From Irpex lacteus (taxonomy: Eukaryota; Basidiomycota; Agaricomycetes; Polyporales; Irpicaceae): a DNA stretch of 64,000 nucleotides. The stretch spans positions 310,001 to 374,000 of the forward strand of contig MQVO02000023.1 of assembly GCA_001986395.2 (NCBI GenBank), written 5' to 3'. The translations under genes and the position numbers were made by a program. Shown here one piece after another: positions 36,440 to 48,099 of this stretch (positions are counted from its first letter, which is position 1; every line of letters starts with the position of its first letter). The notes below the pieces were generated by a model. The model worked only from the letters and a program-made list of their open reading frames with translations, had not been told where the DNA came from and searched no databases.

Positions 36440-38024
36440 TGCAATGCTAGTGAAAGCGAAAGTGAAAGATAGCTGGACTATACCAGGCACTGTAGGTACA
36501 GAGGTTATGAGTGGCTCAGGAGTACGCGTAACTGTAACAGGAAGCAACTGACTGATAAGCAGAATTGCGACCATCCACTACGATATCCCAATCCGACTTG
36601 TGTGCCACCCGGAGTAAGTGAAACAGCATGCCGATCGACAACTGCCAACCGCACCAAAAATCATCAGTTGCCCAAGTACGTAGTTCTTAATCAGATATCA
36701 TCTCGGAAGAGTTCGCACCTAGACAGCAACAAACAGAGATGTTTAACATGATGCGACACGCGTGTGGGCCCGCCCACAAACCTTATGGTGTATCCTTCAT
36801 CTTCAAAATCCGGACACGGTGCAAAGTATTACCGGATACCAAATACTGTAGCAAACGCAGGTCGAGGTTGTCTCTCTGTACATCGACAAGTCCGTCCTCC
36901 GTATTGCAATCTTCTCGCGTATTGAACTCGCTCGACTAACCACCATTGAGGCCTGAGGTTTAATATTTAATAGTCAGTGTGTCGAGTCGCGAGAGGCACC
37001 GTCATTTCCTGATGCGATGAATTTCGGGTTCGTCATGAACGGAGCTCTCCTGTTCGGATCATGATGACCGGATAAGTGGCTGTGAGAGAGGCTGCTCACA
37101 TTTCCTTCATCATTCACGATGTAATCAAAGGAGGTGCAAACTCACATCGTTCATGGCAGGCAGCAGCCGGGCTGTCCGGCCTGCCTACATTTACAATCAA
37201 GGAGTGAAATACAAGCACGACTAAAGATGCTGGACCCACCACTACCAGACTACACGACAAGATCTGTCGATGGGTCCGGAGTATTGCTCCTGACAAAGAT
37301 GTTGGAAAGGCAGTGCGTCTGTGTACTAAGGGAAAAAAAATCGTTCCTGTGTGTTGCTGCAACGGTCCATGCATCAAGGTAGTTGTGACTGCGATGCGTA
37401 CCGATCGTAGTACCACTGCAACAAAGCAATCTCCATAGCGATCGTCTGCAACCTTGGTCCTCGTCAGCACCCTGGGCAGAATCGAGCGCGAGTTTGCCAA
37501 CTATGCACCGACAGACAGAAGCCCTCTGTGCATTAGATAATGCACGTCTGCTGAGGGCTCAATATTGCGCAAGCAAGCAATCACAAAATGTCTGGATGCC
37601 CAACGTTAGCACTGTGTTCCATATCATGAGCGAAGTTGAGGTATAACGTGCCATTTCATTTAGAGTAAAATGTACATGGCCACGGCGCGATTTGCAAGAA
37701 CACGATGAACAGACCTGAAAGTCGACAGCGATGAGAACAACGTCTAGACAAAGACTGCCTACACACCTTAAACTCAAACACCATGGGCGGAATGGTAGCA
37801 CAGTCGTTTCAAGAACGGCCAAAAATAAGGATAAGATACCCCACGGAGCCAAATACCAGAAATCGTGAGGCAGACAAGCTATGGCGAACGGAATGATGGT
37901 ACAAAAGCCTGATGATCAATTAATCAAGAACGTTCTGAGAGAAATAACATTCAACGATACGAAGACAAAGCGATGCGAGATAGCCAATGCAAGAGGAACA
38001 AGGTAGATCGATAGGGATTATAAA
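36440..38024. other. Intergenic, no supported gene
   Basis: This 1.58-kb gap lies 5' of the glutaminase gene and 3' of RAD21. A minus-strand hydrophobic frame around 37560-37910 (APWGILSLFLAVLETTVLPF, and in another frame LFIVFLQIAPWPCTFYS) hints at a small spliced membrane protein, but I could not join the parts with consistent phase. The rest shows no coding signal. Confidence 0.4.
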
Positions 38025-40351
38025 TCATAAACCGAGAGAGGAGCCGATGGAAGAGGCTACCGATCCTTGACGAAGGCGTGAGGGTCCGGCCGCAGCTTGA
38101 CTGCTTCCAGGTTGAAGGGTCGACGACACAGATGGAACAACAGACGTATGCCGTTGGCGCTCCCATAGCTTGTCCTTTGCACGAATTTCGATATTCTCGT
38201 GAGGACTGGCCTGCGAGACCTTGACGCAATCTCGGGTACCAAGGACAAGCAGTTCGAAGAAGAACGAGGATGCAGCACGCCTTGAGGCCTTCTGAGACAT
38301 CTTCTTGAAGCTCATCACCTTCTCCGGTTCTTCAGGTGTGGGCTGCAATTCTTGACGGATGATCCGCAGAGCCTTAACAGTATTCTTGCTATACCCCTTC
38401 CCGTCGTCCTGCTGGTTTGCCTCCTGGGATTGCGTCGATCGATCATCGAAGGTAGCGATAGGGCATGTCACATCGGCATAGGACTCTTCGCCTTCGTCTA
38501 AGGGGGCATTCTCCGGCACAGGCGTAGACAGTCTGCTAAGATCCGACAATACAGATTTACTGCGGTCACGGACATCGAGGTCAACATCCGCGTTCGGGAT
38601 ATCCATTTGGAAGTCCTCTCCTAGGCCGCTGTTGTCAGCGAATTCGAGACCTGGCTCCATACTTGCACGCCCGCCAAGAACATCGCTGCCGAAAGCAAGA
38701 CTTGGAGCCCTACTGCCCCGACGGGCAACGCCGACTTCCTCGTCGTCGTCCACTACGCTACCCTCTACTCGTGGCTTCTTGCTCGGACTCTCCGGCTGAG
38801 CTGGAGATCCACGACGCTTAGCCGCTGCCAGGTTCTGGACGGGGCGCATGAACAGATCGGCCAGCTCAGGAGCCATACCCGGTGGTGCGGCGCAGAAGAA
38901 TGTGCCATTGGGAGTAGACTTGGTGGGGAGGAAATGAGATATAGGGTCTTGACGGATCTCTAACAGGCGCATGACCACTGTCGAGCGGGGGAGGAAAGAA
39001 TGCTCTGTGACGATATTGCTAACATCCACAGGCTGGCCAAAACCAGCACCACGACCACGTCCCATGCGCGCACCGGGTCCATCGGCTAGCTCTGTGACTG
39101 CATCGATTATTTGCTTTCTATCCTTGCCTTTCTTCTTCCCTTGTGTTGCTTCTGTTTCCAAAGGTGCTATGTCCAGGTCAGGCGGGGGTGTCTGCGGGGG
39201 TTCGGTGAGAGGCGACACTGATGAGCATTTAGTACATTAGCGGAAGCACATTAGCAGCCAGCGGGACGACTCACAAGCTCGCGAGGGAGTCAACTCAGGA
39301 GGGGTCATACGAGGTGTGGGTGCCTGATCCAGGTCCATACCCGGTTCACTCGGTGTCCGTTCACCATCGCCAAAATCAAGTCCCAAGTCCAATTCTCCCA
39401 ACTCCGGATGCAAATCGACGCTCATATCAGCAGCGAAGGGGTGCTGCGAACCTTCACGGCTTCTGTACGATAGAAGGTCGAGATCCGCATCCATATCTTG
39501 GCGTCCAAGTAGCTGAGAACCTAGCGACTCTCTGGCATGACGGGTAGGCGCGGCGTCACGACCAATTTCTACTTCCATACTGTCCTCTGCTTCCGACCGA
39601 GGTACGACCGATCCTCCCCTCACGCTGACTGGACCGTCTCCGAAATCCAATCCGAGGTCCAACTCCTCAAAGTCGTTTGAGCCAATGTCCGGTGGCGCAA
39701 GGTCGTCGAAACCGAGATCGTATTGGAAGTCCTCGATGGCAGCGAGAGTAATGTCAGCCGTGCGAGCAATATGCTGGCCGCCGGATTGTATTGGACGCTC
39801 TTCATAGTTAATGTCCCTGGTTGCACAGAATAAGCTTCAGTAAGCATGGAAATGCTCATTTACTCACCAGTTAATATCCGGGAGCAGGGCATCGATGTCC
39901 AGGTTGTTTCCCTGAAGCGTAATAGCATTCCTGTTCACTGCAAGTTGATCTTCCGTCATGTCGACAACGCCGGGTCGGAACGCCATCTTAATCTTGAGAA
40001 GAGCCTCATTACAATCATCCAAAAGATACTTGGCTTTGCGACTATAGATGCGAACGACACCGAGGAGTAGTTGACCCGATAGTCGAAGGGCCATGATTTC
40101 AACCTCCTCGCCTATGATGGCACCTACAGACAAAGGATCAGTGCAACTCAGTGATGAGATAGCTTAGTACGCACGCGCAGACTGCTCAATATCTGTTTGG
40201 AGTGTCTGTGTCTTTGACAGCTTCCTCTCCATGTGAGCTGCGAGCCATACTTTGGCTAGGGGTCCTCGGCGGGACAGGATTGCCTCGGAATAAAACTACC
40301 GCAGATCATAAGCATTCTGTATGTTTATTTCTAACTGGCAATACTTACCAT
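38025..40351 (-). CDS. rad21: Cohesin kleisin subunit RAD21/SCC1/MCD1
   Basis: RAD21 closes the cohesin ring by bridging Smc1 and Smc3 and is cut by separase at anaphase. The N-terminal kleisin domain is unmistakable: (M)[40 protein letters not shown] and [20 protein letters not shown]. The start codon alone forms the first coding exon (40349-40351), followed by GTAAGT and a 53-nt intron; exon 2 is 40175-40295 and exon 3 starts at 40123. The middle part is acidic, with two copies of [10 protein letters not shown] and SXXR-like sites that may be separase targets (inference). The C-terminal winged-helix region reads [20 protein letters not shown], then [20 protein letters not shown]. The protein ends [12 protein letters not shown]. 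It diverges from the PPR gene over 302 bp. Confidence 0.95.
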
Positions 40352-40653
40352 GATTGAAGGGTATATAAGAAGTAATAAACACTCGAACGCGCTGGGTCTC
40401 GCGTGATGTGCGCGTCGAGGTCGTGGTGGTTGGTAAAGAACAGGTCGGCGTCACACTGTGACAGGCCGTGGTCGCATCCGCGTGAGGACCCCGGAAACCT
40501 CCGCGCGCGGTGTGCTACGGGCGCTTCAGCAATTTACCAGCTGCCACCAGCTGCCACCTCGGTCACTGCTGTTTCTGCCTTCTTTCCTCTGCCTCCTTGC
40601 TCGTCGGCCTTCAGTGCGGACAACTTGGCTGTTGCACTGAAATTTGGAACGCA
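40352..40653. other. Divergent promoter region, RAD21 / PPR gene
   Basis: These 302 bp lie between two divergent start codons. On the plus strand a duplicated CAGCTGCCAC (40540-40549 and 40549-40558, overlapping by one base) is the only short repeat I noticed; it contains the E-box-like CAGCTG twice. Confidence 0.4.
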
Positions 40654-42512
40654 ATGCTTGCATCCTCTTCGCGGAATGTGCTAAGGACGGCCCCAACGCA
40701 GTTTGTTGGATTCGGGACAACTGCTGGTGTAGGACGAGGTACGAGCATTCACACCTCATCCTGTGCATCACGCTGACAAGCGCAACCCGTAGCTCTTGGT
40801 GCGCAGCGGAATTATGCTGCAGTCCAACAAGCAAGATATCCTCCTCCCGGAAGCCTGGGCTCAGCTCCTGGCCTCTTTGTACGTCGAGACGCAATGGAAC
40901 GACCCCATAATCCTACCGGTGTCTTGAAGATCAGACCGAACAAGGATAGGTACAATCAAGAACTCGCTCGTCTAGTAGACCATCACAAAGCCATGGACGT
41001 ATTTGATACTGCGCGGAAGATGAAGGAGGAGGGAGTGAAGCCTAACGCGCAGACATATGCTCATTTGCTTCGCGCATGTGCGGACATAGCCGTGCAGGCG
41101 GAAGCGTGGGCTGTCTTCGAGGACATGCTTGCTGTCGGACTGACCCCTACGCGGAATACTTTCCACCATCTACTTTCTGTAAGGTGAACTATTGTGTGCA
41201 GCGATTGTGCTGCGTGGTGACTCTCGCTTACATTCTGTGCAGGCCATGCGTCACTCAAGGCTGGACCACACATACGACGTTCTGAAGTTCATGGAGGAGC
41301 ATGGTGTCCCTCGCAACGAAATGACTTACGAATTGGTCATTCGCCGTATCGTCCAACAGGAGAACCTCGAGCTCGGACTGCAATGGTTAGCGGAGATGAG
41401 CAATGAAGACTTGCCGCCGACCTTGGCGACTATTCAGTTGCTTGTCCAGCTCGCCGCAGACAAAGGTCATGCCCGGCTTGCCATCGATCTTGCGGTGAAC
41501 TTTGAACGGTCGACACCACGTATATTGGACGCACCGACTTGGTATCGCTGCCTGATTGCAGCTGCTGACTCTCTTTACGTGCGTTATACTGCAGTTTACG
41601 CCTCAAATGCCTTGAACACTGACTTCATCGTTTATGAAGCCTGATGGAGTGCTGTATGCCTGGGACAAGGTGGTTAAATCTATGAGCATACCTCTGGACG
41701 AAGGTTGCTGTCTTGCTGTCTTGCATACAGCCGGTCGACACGGTCTTACCGAGCTAGCCCTAGAAGCTATACGCCAACTGAAGGCAATTGGTGTTGCATG
41801 GAAGGAACACCATTTCGCGCCGCTGGTGGAAGCCTTCTGTAAGGCTGGGGATGTTCGTGAAGCTTTCGCTTCTCTATCTCTCATCCGACAGCATGGTGTG
41901 GAACCAACATCGGAGACTGCATACCCTATCTTCCAAGTTATCAGCCAGAGTGACGAGAAAGTAGATGAAGCTTGGGCGATTCTGGAGGACTTGAAGAAGG
42001 AGGGGCGTACTATTGACGTTGTGGCGTATAACGTACTCATTCAGGGCTGCGTCGCCATCGGGGACCTTCAGCGCGCGCTGGGCACGTACAAGGCGGCCGA
42101 AGACCTTGGAGTGAAGCCAGACATCGAGACATACAACCTCCTCCTTTCGGCCTGTATCGCAGCGGAGCATCGCGAACTTGGTGACCGACTGCTCACGGAA
42201 ATGCGCACGGCCAACATCAAGCCGAACGATAGGACGTACGAGAGACTCATTGTCTTGTGTCTGACGCAGGCCACGTACGAAGACGCGTTCTACTACCTCG
42301 AGGAGATGAAGTCGGCCAAGCTCAAGCCTTCGCAAGCCATCTACGAGGCCATCATCCGCAAGTGCGTATATGTTGGCGATGTCAGACACAGAATTGCGGT
42401 GGAAGAGATGAGAGAGGCTGGATACCTGGTATCTAGGGGACTTCAGGAGTTCATCGACAACGGCGGTCAGGCGGCCCCGGCTATTAGAACACAAAGAAAA
42501 TGGTCACGTTGA
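40654..42512 (+). CDS. Mitochondrial pentatricopeptide-repeat (PPR) protein
   Basis: Four exons: 40654-40738, 40793-41178, 41243-41578, 41640-42512. The N-terminus looks like a mitochondrial targeting peptide (MLASSSRNVLRTAPTQFVGF), reaching ALGAQRNYAAVQQ after the first intron. About ten 35-residue helical repeats follow, for example AMDVFDTARKMKEEGVKPNA, AWAVFEDMLAVGLTPTRNTF, DVLKFMEEHGVPRNEMTYEL, IDVVAYNVLIQGCVAIGDLQ and ALGTYKAAEDLGVKPDIETY. PPR proteins bind organelle RNA and act in processing, stability or translation. Organisation and length resemble fungal mitochondrial PPR factors such as the CYA-5/Ppr group; I cannot name the RNA target. The C-terminus is basic (RTQRKWSR). Confidence 0.9.
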
Positions 42513-42681
42513 CCTCCTCCCTTGCTTATTTAGACATCATAGGGTATCTTATATAGTGTCATTTAATTCATGCTCTCTGATCAGCGAGCGCATAGAGTGA
42601 TGCGAACCATGGAACATGGGGGTCAACGTGATAAGTATGTCTATTCAAGAACACATTACTCGAACAATCATACGAGCAAGT

Positions 42682-43884
42682 CTAACTAGGGGTATATACG
42701 CGTAAGGAGTTGATTTCCCAGTATGCGTTTTCGAACGCTTCGGGGTGGTTGTTGACGACTAAAGCAAAGGTAAGCTATTGCTCGCAATGCATTAAAGTCT
42801 GCTTCACCACTTACGATCTTCGCAGCTTCCTCCACATCCAGAGTTCGGGTAATCCGCACCTGCCCAGTCACCCTGTGAATCAATATGAGTTAGCCTGCGC
42901 GATATTGTGTCAAGAAAAAACAGACTCACGCAGAACGTCAGGTCGAAGACAATCATGTGCTCGTCGAAGTGGCTCTCATAGTCGCAGAAGTCCGCGTTGG
43001 GGAAAGAAGCATCTGGTACTCCCCAGCTCGGGTCTGGCGAGACAGAGCCCCAGCCTTCGCGAACTTGCTGGGGTACCTGGGGGTCATCGCGTTGCCAGAA
43101 CCAGACTCGTATTCCTTCGTCCACCGAGCGTGCCATGGCGTAGAATCCGCCTCCGACTGTATTGAACACAGAGCCATAGGAAGTCCCTTTGCTCGACTGC
43201 GAACCACAGCCTTGGTTGAAGTTGGTGTTGGCGTCGCAGTTGGTGGAAATAGTCGTCCCAGCCTGGTAGCGCTGCTGGGGCATCATGCACGATGGCGACG
43301 TGTGCAAGGAGATGAGGTTCTGTCGTGCCATGTTCACACCTGTGGGTAAATATGAATATGAATAAGTCTGTGGCATCGAATGAGCAGCTAGAACAAGCAG
43401 ACCTTCTATGATGTCAATCTCGCCACCTTTGGGCCAAGGACCTTTCTGACTGAGGGTCCAGAAAGCGGGCCAGGTAGAGCATCCTTCAGGCATGTGCTGA
43501 ACGTCAAGTATAACGACCGAGTCGCCGTAAGCATTCCAAGACGAGATGCGAACACTGTCTCGCCCGCGATTGGACGGAGAGACTATTGTTTTGCTATCCG
43601 CCCGCATGAAGAACTTGTTGTCGGTAGCTGCATGAGTCGTTAGCATGAAGGCCCACTAATTGCGCTGATAAGTACGAACCTTGACTCAAGTTCCTGTTGA
43701 TAGCAGTGCCTTGGTCGACGTAGTTGACCCGACCATGTGTGGGGTCGTCCGCTGTTTCCCATTGGAAACCAGAGTAGAAGTCGTTTCCGATATACGTATC
43801 CTTGATGGAGTAGTGTGCGCTAGTAACAGGGAAGAGTGTCACCAGTGCGGCACAGAGAAGAGGGTAAGCATAACCAGTACGCAT
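42682..43884 (-). CDS. Secreted glycoside hydrolase family 16 (beta-1,3(4)-glucanase-like)
   Basis: The start at 43884 gives a signal peptide (RTGYAYPLLCAALVTLFPVT, cut after SA). The GH16 fold follows: YIGNDFYSGFQWETADDPTH, GRVNYVDQGTAINRNL, FFMRADSKTIVSPSNRGRDS and CSTWPAFWTLSQKGPWPKGG. The catalytic motif is GGEIDIIEG (E-x-D-x-x-E, nucleophile and acid/base intact). Later come NLISLHTSPSCMM, GIRVWFWQRDDPQVPQQVRE and DLTFCGDWAGADYPNSGCGG. The last intron joins CED(L) to VNNHPEAFENAYWEINSLRV and the stop TAG at 42682-42684. The family acts on beta-1,3(4)-glucans in the fungal or plant cell wall and may serve in wall remodelling. No GPI signal or carbohydrate-binding module is visible. It converges with the PPR gene. 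Confidence 0.94.
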
Positions 43885-44438
43885 GTTGGTAAGGATCGTA
43901 TATGGGCCGGTAGGGTGTCACGGATCTAGCCTGCAGGTACGGACGAACGAAGAGGACCACGGTAAAGATAAAGAAGCTGGCTGGGCCTAGTAATACCAGC
44001 AGCAGTTTGGAGGCTGGCATTTTTGCGACTCCTCATGCGGCTGGCACGATCGTGGTTGGGATCCTGACTGACAGCCTCCAGGTCGGACGACACTTCAACG
44101 CAAGCACACGTCAATCTTTCAAGTACTGTACGTTAGTATCCTTCAATACTCCAGTGACAAAGCGAGTAATACTGTTTACCGTGACACTTGCCACGATGGT
44201 AGTAGAACTTGGAGGACACGGAACAGCGCGGAGCTTGAAACTAGACGGTCCAAGTTCTGATCGGCACGAGATGCAACTTTGAGCTAATAAAACCACCCAC
44301 GGCATGAATCACTCATGAATTGTGGCGACTCCCGTGCATGAGGGAGCTCGCAGGTCGCAAGTACTGTAGTGGTCTGCCACAACTTCAAGCTTCAACTTCA
44401 AGTTTAGAGTGCCCGCGGCGAAATTGAAGATGTAGACT

Positions 44439-44457
44439 CTAGACGCTTGCGCCACAA
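44439..44457 (+). repeat. 19-bp direct repeat, left copy (right copy 44914-44932)
   Basis: The sequence CTAGACGCTTGCGCCACAA recurs downstream as CTAGACGCCTGCGCCACAA, one base different. The pair brackets the probable TA-flanked MITE with about 20-60 bp to spare on either side. It may be a remnant of a larger element into which the MITE landed. Confidence 0.5.
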
Positions 44458-44476
44458 ACTTTATGACTACCGATTA

Positions 44477-44853
44477 GAGTACTTTGGAACCTACGTTAAC
44501 GTTTGAGCAAAAATTTGGGCATATGTTTGAGCTCCACAGCGCAAATATATGAGCGGCCTGAGAGAACGTTTGGCGAAATGTTTTGAGCGCCAAGTACATT
44601 TCGCGGCGACATCGTTGCGCTGCCTTTCGTTTTTGCTGGCTAATCAACTCGACTTTTGTGCCCAGAGCATCCTTCCATGCTGTGCAAGATTTACATGTCC
44701 GTGAACGACCAAAACTGGGAGTGCGAGCAGGGACTTTGCACTCGTCGCTTCGTCAACCGCTGAGATATTTCGGCGCCTATTGAGCCACATGGCTATATTC
44801 GCCAGCTCCAACTCATCCGTATGAGCGCAAAATTTTTGGTTTCCAAAGTACTC
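44477..44853. mobile_element. Probable MITE with TA target-site duplication
   Basis: The left end reads GAGTACTTTGGAACC and the right end, on the other strand, GAGTACTTTGGAAACC. Outside each lies TA (44475-44476 and 44854-44855). Imperfect similarity continues inward on both arms (AAAAATTT, then a TTTGAGCTCC/GTTGGAGCTG-like segment). At 377 bp with no coding frame and a TA duplication, it fits a non-autonomous Tc1/mariner-type element. The arms are diverged, so it is probably old. Confidence 0.5.
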
Positions 44854-45509
44854 TATTCAGAAAACGGCCTCGGGTGCGGCTTAGTGCGTGGCCCCTGCAG
44901 TGGAAGCAGGTCACTAGACGCCTGCGCCACAACTCGTCTCATCCGAGCCGGTGGTCACGACGGCGGTCTTGTTCTATTGCCACAGAGCCTTTATTTCGTA
45001 CAGCAGCCTCAACTCTCTCAGAATCATGACATTCTAACATCTTATAGGATTCAGGTTGTTCTTCTAGGGTGCCCAATATAGGCATTTCATGACACTAGGC
45101 TTCGACGATTTTTTGAACGAGCATTAATATTGGGCTACCCTGAGGTCTCTCTGACATATCTTTAGGTCCATCGAATTCCAAAGCAGTCGCTACGAATCAG
45201 ATTGCTTACATGGAAGTCGCAACTCCACGTAACGTGATGATAGTATGTGGTTCTATGCGGTGTATTGGGTTTGGTATACAACTGAATCATGACAGATCTG
45301 CTACGTACTACGCTGCATCTGGTGACCCGCGCACCTGTTATCAACTACATGGCGATAGAACGAGCAACTCGTGGCTGCCTTGAGGCATACGTGTGACTAT
45401 CGCAGCCTCCTTTAGGGAGAACCAGCCCTTCGGGATGTCCCTGAGGGCTAAACTGGGTTTTGATAAAGGCCAGCACTCCGAAGGTAGGATGCTTGTCTAA
45501 CCTCCGCTC

Positions 45510-47627
45510 ATGGATTCCCCTATATCCTGCTTTGTATCGTACTTAGGCCGTGATGAATCAGTCCAATGCGAGATTGGACCAGAACGACCGAAATCTCCCT
45601 ATTGCCATGCCCCCGATAGTCTCACAGACCCGGAGGAAGACGAGGAGGGGCTGGCTGAAAGAGACTTTGCAGAAGCTCAGGCCGCGGCGCGCATCAAGAA
45701 GAAAACTCGGATGCAATTGAAGAAGAAGCGTGCAGCTGAGCGGAAACTTGAAGCTATGGAGGAAGAGGCTAAGAGGTTGGCAGTACAGAAAGCTGAGAAG
45801 GAAGAGGCTAAGCGGAAGTTAGAGACTGGAGGAGGCGAGGCTACCGGTAAAGGGGAGAGGAACGCTGAGGTCTCAGAAACACAGGCCACAGCAGGGCAGG
45901 AAAGCACATACCGCTCACCCTTCATAGATCGTGTATCCGTGGTGTTAAGAGGGTTAAGTGGTGAAGAATTACGAACGGTCGAAGCAGAGAAATCTTCGGA
46001 GCAAACCCAAGAATACTATGATACAACACCAGGTGATCACTCTATTCACGCTCAGCCTACTACCCCACAACCAGGAGAAGAGAGACGAGCGGAGTGGAAC
46101 TTCGGCGGTTCAAAGGAGGAACGTGAAGAACAGAATGTTTCGAAGGATCAAGGTATCACTATTGCGGGTCTCCAGGCAGAAGTTAAGACGGATGTATCTC
46201 TGCCCTCGTCTATCTCGTCGCCTACACACGGCAGGCAGCCGCAACGGCTGAACATTGTTGGGCTTCAAGCAAAAAACGCTTCGACTCTGCCTCCCATAAC
46301 GAGCGCGTTGCGCAAGTCACTGACGCTGACTATGACAGGAGAAAAGCTTCGTAAGTCAAGTACTCTGAATATCAACGTTAAAGTTATACTCAATCGCATC
46401 CAGCATCTCCTTCACCACCACCTCCTGTGTGGGAACACTTCGTAGCTCGTCGTGCAGAGCTGCTTCAGGAGGCCATCCGAGACTCAGTAAACACAGGTAC
46501 ATTCAACAATGTCGACTTGTATGCATACTGCAAGCGATCCAAGACTCGATTCTCGCGCTTTGCTCGTAAACCTGCCGTCGTACATGCGAGAACATCGTTT
46601 CTTGAGGCATCTTCCCCCGTTTTGAAGGGTATTGAGTTCCAGCCTTCGGTTTTGACCGTATCTAATGAGAATATTCGTAGACTTTATCGTGAACAAGAAA
46701 AAGCAGCTCGGTAGCATCCCTTCCGCAAAGTACGATTACGAGTATCTCGACGACAGCGATCTAGAAGACGAGAAACCAGAAGTTGATGAATACTCCGGCG
46801 GCAAAGCATCCGACATCTCAGATATAGCGTCCAATGTTTCCATGTCTGACCTTCTTGATAGCCCTCGGTCCACGGTACACACTGTCATCGATATGGAAGG
46901 TCGCGACGCCAGATCTCCGTCTACTACCGAGAATGTATCGGGTGAGGGAGCCCGCGATGAGGTCATTTATGCGCATTTCGGCGCGGCCAGAACGTGGGTG
47001 TCATCTGTATCGCCGCTCCTTACACCCCTCAACTGAATCAATGACTTTGGCTTGTCACGGTATAGGTGGCGAGCACTAGTGTTGTACCTATATGACGGGA
47101 GAATCTCGTTCTCTCCTTTGCAAACATCGATTACGCAGGCGAAGTGCCAAGACGACGTCTCTTGTTCGCCCAAGTCTATGTACCAGTTAGCAAAGAAGGT
47201 ACGTATCCGGTACCTCTCATCACCTCCATTCTCTGATAAGTGTTTCCATTGTGTTCGGATTACAGCTTGAGCTTGACGAGCTTGCGGAACTATGTGAAGA
47301 AGCCATAGTCGCTGACCTATGCTCCACAAACATCATCAAGGAGCTATTCAGTGACTTTACCTGGAGGTGAATATTAAATGATCTTATCCGAGCAGCTAAC
47401 GTCCGGACCTGACGCAACTGGTTTTGTCTTTCTCTAGACACCCAGCGATCCTAGATCGAGAAGTTGTCGTGTTCATGAATTACGCCCAAGATCTCCGCGT
47501 ACGGTTGGCCCTCAAGGAAGCTTGCAGAGATATGGCGTCAGGGAAGTTACCTCGCCGAGACGTCGTGTTATCCGCACTGTTCGACAATATGCTTCCGCCC
47601 ACGGTCTGGTCCAGTAATGTGTATTGA
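45510..47627 (+). CDS. BTB/POZ-domain protein with coiled-coil N-terminus (tandem copy A)
   Basis: The long first exon (45510-46350) encodes a highly charged coiled coil (RIKKKTRMQLKKKRAAERKL) and a disordered region. After an intron comes a BTB-like core: AELLQEAIRDSVNTGTFNNV, then DLYAYCKRSKTRFSRFARKP and VVHARTSFLEASSPVLK. An acidic insert follows (YEYLDDSDLEDEKPEVDEYS). The rest of the domain reads ARTWRALVLYLYDGRISFSP, then SCSPKSMYQLAKKLELDELA and ELCEEAIVADL. BTB proteins dimerise and many link substrates to cullin-3 ubiquitin ligases; this diverged form is common in mushroom fungi and its partners are unknown. The 5' start is the first in-frame ATG and is the least certain part. Copy B follows 472 bp downstream on the same strand. 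Confidence 0.75.
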
Positions 47628-48099
47628 TTTGTTTAACCTGGAAGTGTTGATACTCTTTGTAGCTCTCAATTAATGTCGTAACAATAACGCTAACTGTCTC
47701 CTTTTCGTCGTCGGTGTTTCTCGGACTCCATGCCAGTGTATGTCTATTGGTCGTTCTCACCAGATTGGGCCGCCTAGTAGCCTTTCACTCAAGCCTTAAA
47801 GCTCAGGCCTTCGTCCCTAAAACGTCTACCGCGTTACACTTCCGTCATTATCATTCATGGCATCAGTGAAGGTAGGGACATGGACTCGCCATTACACCGG
47901 CACTGGCAACTGCCTTCACAAACCTAAAATAAGCGCCTCCAGATAAACTCGAGAGACACTGTTGCAAACCAGACTCATCTTCTCTCTGTTCCCTTCTGGT
48001 ATACTGCACCGCACCGAACCTAATAAGCCTTAATTATTGTCAGTATATTCTCCAAGCTTGTTGCGATGCCTTTTACCAACGTTCTGTCTTTAGCAAAAT
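47628..48099. other. Intergenic between the two BTB genes
   Basis: These 472 bp hold the 3' end of copy A and the promoter of copy B. No repeat from the presumed duplication junction was recognised. Confidence 0.4.

Larger units (their letters stand above)
43885..45509. other. Repeat-bearing intergenic region
   Basis: About 1.6 kb without a gene. It contains a probable MITE (44477-44853) and a 19-bp direct repeat (44439-44457 and 44914-44932, one mismatch). A perfect hairpin lies near the right end (AGCCCT...AGGGCT, about 45425-45450). A 66-codon minus-strand frame (43820-44020, MPASKLLLVLLGPASFFIF...) overlaps the GH16 start in another frame and could be a uORF. Confidence 0.5.

Noticed and set aside
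37559..37910. Hydrophobic minus-strand frames suggesting a small membrane protein
   Set aside because: The two best pieces could not be joined in a common phase with canonical splice sites.
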